A stretch of DNA of 64,000 bases from Ustilaginoidea virens. Taxonomy: Eukaryota > Ascomycota > Sordariomycetes > Hypocreales > Clavicipitaceae. Under the pieces are notes generated by a model that did not search any database, was not told where the DNA came from, and saw only the letters and a program-made list of their open reading frames with translations. Shown in pieces: positions 59,641 to 64,000 of the stretch (position 1 is its first letter; every line of letters starts with the position of its first letter). Where the stretch lies: contig NC_057320.1 of NCBI RefSeq assembly GCF_000687475.1, forward strand, positions 1,674,001 to 1,738,000, given 5' to 3'. The position numbers and the translations under genes are program-made.

Positions 59641-60678
59641 AGGTAAGAGGTTCTCTTTATTCGTTATTTATCTTTTTCTAATAGTAAGTAAGGCTTAAGG
59701 GTACTTATTTCGCTTGTGCTTTAAAGCGGAAGCCTTATTATATCCTAGTGTATAATACTACAAACTGCGAACCGGTAGAAAGTATGCTTATATTATAAAA
59801 GGCCTACGCTTGTAAGCAGGAAGTAAGTATATTAGTTTGCTGGTATCCTTTAACTTTATAGTTGACTTTAGTAGGTAGACGAAGATAATTACTATAAGGC
59901 CTAGTAAACTATATATCAGTCTATTGCGCTAATTACCTTAGTACCTCGAAAGGGTTAAGACGACTCTGCTATTATAATACAAATAATAGTGCCTATAGTC
60001 CTAATCTTACTATTAGCCGATTTCCTTAGGCTTATTAAAAAAGAGGTTTTAGCTTTAGAGCGCGCTTATAATAGCGAGCCCTAGCCTCTCTTATCGGTCG
60101 AGGGACCTTAGCCTCTTACTACTATTGCCGGCAATAAAAGCCCTATTAGTTCCGTTATTGCATTAGATATTAATAACAAGCCTACTCCCAGGCCTACTAC
60201 TATAGGGGAACCGCCTTATAGCGAGGGGGTCTCGCTAATATAGTCTAAGACTCCTATAATACTATCTTCTAGTAAGTTGCAGTAAGCGGTTATATTTTTA
60301 AAGTTTATGAAGTCCTAAGCGGAGTCTTAGCTAATAGTATCTACCTCTAGAGTGCTATTTATACCGCTATCGAAGCCTCCCCTACCTACTACTTAGTCGG
60401 TATAGCCTAAGTAAGCTAAATTAGTAATTCTATTGCTGTCTTCTCTTTATCTTTATACTAATACCCCCGCCCTCTCCCCTTTTAAAAAGAAGAGGGAGGG
60501 ATTAAAAATAATAAAATCGCCTATAAAGGGAATATTAGGTCTAGCCGCTAGGATTAAACGAAAGATATATTTAAGATCTATAGTATTCTTTTCCCTAGGG
60601 GGGAAAAAGAAGGGAAAGGGGAAAATAAGGGTAGCCCTTAATAATAGCTATAGTAATAGAGAGGGTGGTATAAAGTAA
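59631..60678 (+). pseudogene. Possible plus-strand ORF in the LINE-D 3' region
   Basis: A plus frame gives, near 59,890-60,100, VDEDNYYKA and LRLIKKEVLALERAYNSEP. A Ser/Pro-rich part follows, and then an 81-codon stretch without stops (60,433-60,678) that is Lys-rich (KKKREGLK and GGKKKGKGKIR). VDEDNYYKA resembles VDDYKAL on the same (antisense) strand of LINE-A near 28,780. No known domain. Openness after RIP is weak evidence, so this is a tentative call. Confidence 0.3.
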
Positions 60679-60899
60679 GTAGGGGTCTAAGGGGTTAAAG
60701 ATACTAGAAAGATTAAAGATCTAAATCTATCGACTATATAAGTAGCTTATATAAAAAGGACATTCTTCCCCTATCTATATAGTTAGTTATATTTTTATCT
60801 ATAATTATCTATATATATATGTATAGTCTAGGGTTAAGGTGTAATTATATTAGGTTACTATTAGAGCCGAAGTCTATATAGGTAGTAAGTATAATAGCT

Positions 60900-63800
60900 A
60901 GGGTAAACTATTTAAGCTAGTAGGTATTAAAGACCTATTTAATAATCTATTTAGCTAAGTCTTTATTTTCGAGTGCTTAGGTAATGCTATACTTATTTAG
61001 TATAAGGCGGTCTTAGATATAAAGGGGAGGATTTCTAAAATAGTTACTATACTCTAGGATTATATATTCGATATTTTCTATATTGGGACTATATCGGTAG
61101 TATAGATAGCAAATAGATAGGACTTTTATTTTATATAAAAACTTATTAAGGCCTATTTTTTCTATTTTAAGTTAGGTAAAAAGGGAGGACTTATATTTAT
61201 AGAGGTTTTTATAGAGATTTAGCATCTTCTTTATAGAGGTAAAGTTAGGGGTATATTTAGCAGTAGGGCGGTTCCTTAGTGGGTATTATATTTAGGCGAG
61301 TCGTTACTTTAATTATTATCTCTTTATCTATTTAAAAGCTAGGGAGTAAGTAGGGGATGGTTTATTATCCTAAAGTAGAATCGAATCTTTAAAGGCTATA
61401 TAATTTAATATTCTATTTTTAGTCGGTCGCCCTTATCTATAGGTAGGTCTTTATCGTAGCCGAGTCTAGATAATAATATATATATTAAAGATAAGGTCGG
61501 CTATATTACTTTTTTAGGTTCTAATAAGGAATTATTATTAGGCTAGGTTAAGGTAGAGGTCGAGTAGGGGGACTACTACTTTAGTTTCTACGATTGCATT
61601 AGGTATTGCTTAGTAGGCTCTTATAATTATATAAAGGTATTTCGACTATTTAGCGGCTAGACTATATATAATACCTCTTACTATTTCTCCTAGCTTAGTA
61701 GGAGTATACTAAATTCTAGTACTAAAGGCGATTATAGTTCTAATAACCTATATATATAGTAGTCGGGCTTTATGGAATTAATATCCCTATATAGAGGCTA
61801 CTAGAGTAATAAAAGCGAGCTTCTGCCTTTCTAGCTTTTTTACTATTTAGGCCTTATAGTTAATCTAGCTAAGTTTGCGGTTAATCTTTATTTTAAGGAA
61901 TCGGGCGTATTATATAGGCTAAATAGTCGTATTGCTAAATCGTATTATTATAGTGTCCGGTCGGTACTATTTAGTAAAGTATATTAGCTCGCTTTTTACT
62001 AAATTGAATTTTAGTCTAGCCTCTGCCGACTATTTTTTGCAGATCTTCTATACTTTCAAAAGGGTTGCGACTATATCCTGCGTTATTTTACTATATGCGA
62101 TTATATTAGTATTATCTGCGAATCCTAGGGTTAGTAAGTTATCTACTACTTCGAGTCTATAGTATAGGGGTATAATATAGAAGAGGAAAAAGACTAGGGA
62201 GATCGGGGAGCCTTAGGGCACTTTTGCTATAATTAGGAATCTTTAGGTAGGTTAGCCTTTAAAGAAGATTTTAGCTAAGCATAATGCGATAAAGCCTTAG
62301 ACTTAAGCTACTATCTATTAGGGGGCGCTATTTTAGAGGAGGAGATGCGTAAGCCTAGTATAGTTAATAGTATCGAATGCTATAGAGATATCTAATTATA
62401 GTAGTAATGCTATTCCTTTATGCTATTAGGTAGCCTTAACTGCTTCTATTAGGGTATATAGTACTATATCTATTGATCTATTTGCTCTATTGCCTATTTG
62501 TATATCTAATAGTAATTTCTATTCTTTTGCGATTATTATTAGTCTCTTTGCTACTATAGCTTTAAGGATTTTATCGAAAAAGTTTAGGAGGGATATTAGG
62601 CATTAGGCTTTTACTTTTTAGTATTCCTTAGGTGTTTTACCGGATTTTCTTAATACTACGACTTTAGCTTCTTAGAACTATATTAGGTAGTAATTAGTTC
62701 TGTATATAGTATTAAAGAGTATTATTAGGGCTTTAAGAATCGGTTCTCTATAGGCTTTAAGGAATCCCGCTAGTATACTATTAGGGCCTAGTGCTTTCTA
62801 GCTAGCTATATATCAGAGGGTATTATAGATATCTACTTTAAAGAATTTATTTTTAGGGGCGAATATTATATTAGTAAGGCAGGGGAATCGCAGGTCTAGG
62901 ATATTATTAAGGGTGGCTATTAATATTAGGAAGAATCTTTCTGCTAGTACTTTTGCTTTAAAGGAATATATTTTTGCTTTTTATATTTAGGCTCTTTCGC
63001 CTTGGAAAAGTATAGGGATTTCTCTTAATTCTAAGGGGAGTCCGCTATATATCTAGGCCTATTTCTCTAGGGACTATAGGTTTATGTTTTTCGTTATAGC
63101 CTTATTAATAGCTTCTTTCTATATCTAGCGCCTTTCCTATTAGATAACCTTAATTTAGTTTATTTCTGCTTTTTGTATTATTAACTAGTTGAGGCTAATA
63201 TAGTCTTTTCTCTAATTTCTTATAGCCTTATAGGCTGCTATTATGGCCGACTATACTTCCTAGGTCCACTATAGGGCCCTTCCTAGCGGTTTGGTTCCTC
63301 TTTTAGGCATAGCGATATTAGCGATAGCCTATAGTTAGGTTATAAGCTATTAGGCGAAAGTATTGATCTTTATAGGGGATTAGGGTGGGTGCGAGGCATA
63401 TAGGATAGCTATTTTGATTTCGGCTTTAGCTCGAGTAAGGATTTTATTAAATTTCTTCTATTAGTATATTAGTAGTAATTTACGAAACTTATTTAGTCCT
63501 ATTTCTACCTAGATTACCTAAGGGATGTAATCGGATCTAATAATATCTACCGCCCCTATAAACTCTATATTAAGGTCTCTTATACTTTATATATGGTCGA
63601 TAGTGCTATTATATTTACCTAGGGCTTATCTAGTTATCTCTCCTTATAGTATTATAAGAGTTAGCTTTTATTTTAATATAAGTTCGAAGAGGGTATTATA
63701 GCCTAAAGAGGTTTTATAAGAGCGGTCCTATATAGGGTGGTAGATATTAAAGTCACTAGTAAAGATACTATAGGGGCAAGGGGTAGTTTAGGCGAATTCC

Positions 63801-64000
63801 TAGAGGGGGGTAGACTAATTTAGGGAAGGGATTAGGGAGTAAATAGAGTAGATATTAGTATTTTAAAGTATAATATAGCATTAGTCTAGGCCTAAGTCTA
63901 TTGCCTAGGAGCCGGGAGCGTATCTTTTATAAATATAGATTGCTGCATATCTACCGTAGGCGGCTATTTAGTATCTACTAAGGCTAGAGTATAGGGGGAG
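60900..64000 (-). pseudogene. LINE-D ORF2: endonuclease, RT, C-terminal domain (partial)
   Basis: C-terminal region near 61,190-61,100 with the KIGLNKFLYKIK block. RT about 62,850-61,900; the catalytic box reads FADN (62,122-62,111), followed by TNIIAYS. A GSPISLVFF segment lies near 62,200. Endonuclease-like sequence continues to about 63,850 (GNSPKLPLAPIV-type and STID-like region near 63,600). Stops throughout. ORF1 would lie beyond the right edge. Confidence 0.8.

Larger units (their letters stand above)
58893..64000 (-). mobile_element. LINE-D, second LINE family, runs off right edge
   Basis: 3' end at left with a TA-repeat tail (58,893-58,909). RT and endonuclease lie on the minus strand to the right. 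Inserted in the extra segment of Y2. Same general plan as LINE-A but clearly divergent, with a different tail and a 2-kb 3' region. The 5' end, ORF1 and right TSD are outside the window. Confidence 0.82.

Noticed and set aside
1873..64000. Idea that TAA and TAG are reassigned as Gln, or that this is mitochondrial DNA
   Set aside because: mef1 next door uses the standard code and nuclear-type introns. The stops occur with CpA/TpG loss on both strands and in non-coding LTRs, as RIP predicts.
1873..64000. Long ORFs obtained by changing TA back to CA
   Set aside because: This change removes all TAA and TAG stops from every plus frame, and TGA is rare after TpG loss, so almost any frame looks open. 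It is not used as coding evidence alone.
1708..64000. CRISPR array, tRNA, rRNA, bacterial operon or telomere repeat
   Set aside because: No regularly spaced identical repeats, no cloverleaf or rRNA segment and no TTAGGG array were seen; the DNA is eukaryotic repeat DNA.

Overview
The window looks like a gene/transposon boundary in the nuclear genome of a filamentous ascomycete (Pezizomycotina-type). The leftmost 1.3 kb carries the 5' part of one ordinary host gene on the minus strand: mitochondrial elongation factor G1, with a transit peptide, two short GT-AG introns and intact G1, G3 and G4 GTPase motifs. From about position 1,708 to the right edge almost everything is decayed retrotransposon. 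That DNA is strongly depleted of CpA and TpG and enriched in TpA, with TAA/TAG where CAA, CAG or TGG once stood. This is the signature of repeat-induced point mutation (RIP). It explains why no long open frame survives in about 62 kb.

The elements can be untangled into a nest by matching LTR pairs, target-site duplications (TSDs), reading frames that rejoin across insertions, and two paralogous copies that serve as each other's empty sites. Letters are my own labels. The oldest layer visible is a scrap of a LINE (E, 3,365-3,401). Copia element U (minus; 3,402-5,419 and 38,209-40,054) sits in it. Copia element W (plus; 5,420-38,208, TSD ATATT) sits in U. W itself received three insertions: copia element V (minus; 6,115-11,931, TSD ATTTC) in its 5' LTR, chromovirus Y1 (plus; 12,024-25,004, TSD ACTTA) in its leader, and LINE-A (minus; 27,707-34,134, 14-bp TSD) in its integrase. 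Y1 in turn contains chromovirus X (minus; 12,798-18,425, TSD GCAGC). U also received a second Y copy, Y2 (plus; from 40,055). Y2 carries LINE-B (plus; 41,128-47,521), LINE-C (minus; about 50,972-57,364) and LINE-D (minus; 58,893 to beyond 64,000). A truncated X-family 3' end (about 1,873-3,364) and a 165-bp LINE-D-like tail (about 1,708-1,872) form the border facing the host gene.

Families: X and Y are related Ty3/gypsy elements with a chromodomain after the integrase and about 254-bp LTRs. U, V and W are three different Ty1/copia families with LTRs of about 611, 198 and 715-726 bp. LINE-A, B and C are full-length copies of one Tad/I-like non-LTR family (CCHC ORF1, APE endonuclease, RT, Cys-rich C-terminus, TAA-type 3' tail); LINE-D is a second such family. 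None looks active: catalytic aspartates of most RTs have become Asn. W is the least mutated and still has an intact YVDD.

The most notable unexplained stretches are a 1.9-kb segment between chromodomain and 3' LTR in the Y family, 1.4- to 2-kb segments at the 3' side of the LINEs, and a less mutated, promoter-like stretch near 59,040-59,640. After RIP, changing TA back to CA removes TAA/TAG stops from every plus frame, so openness is not evidence of coding here. I relied on recognisable motifs instead.
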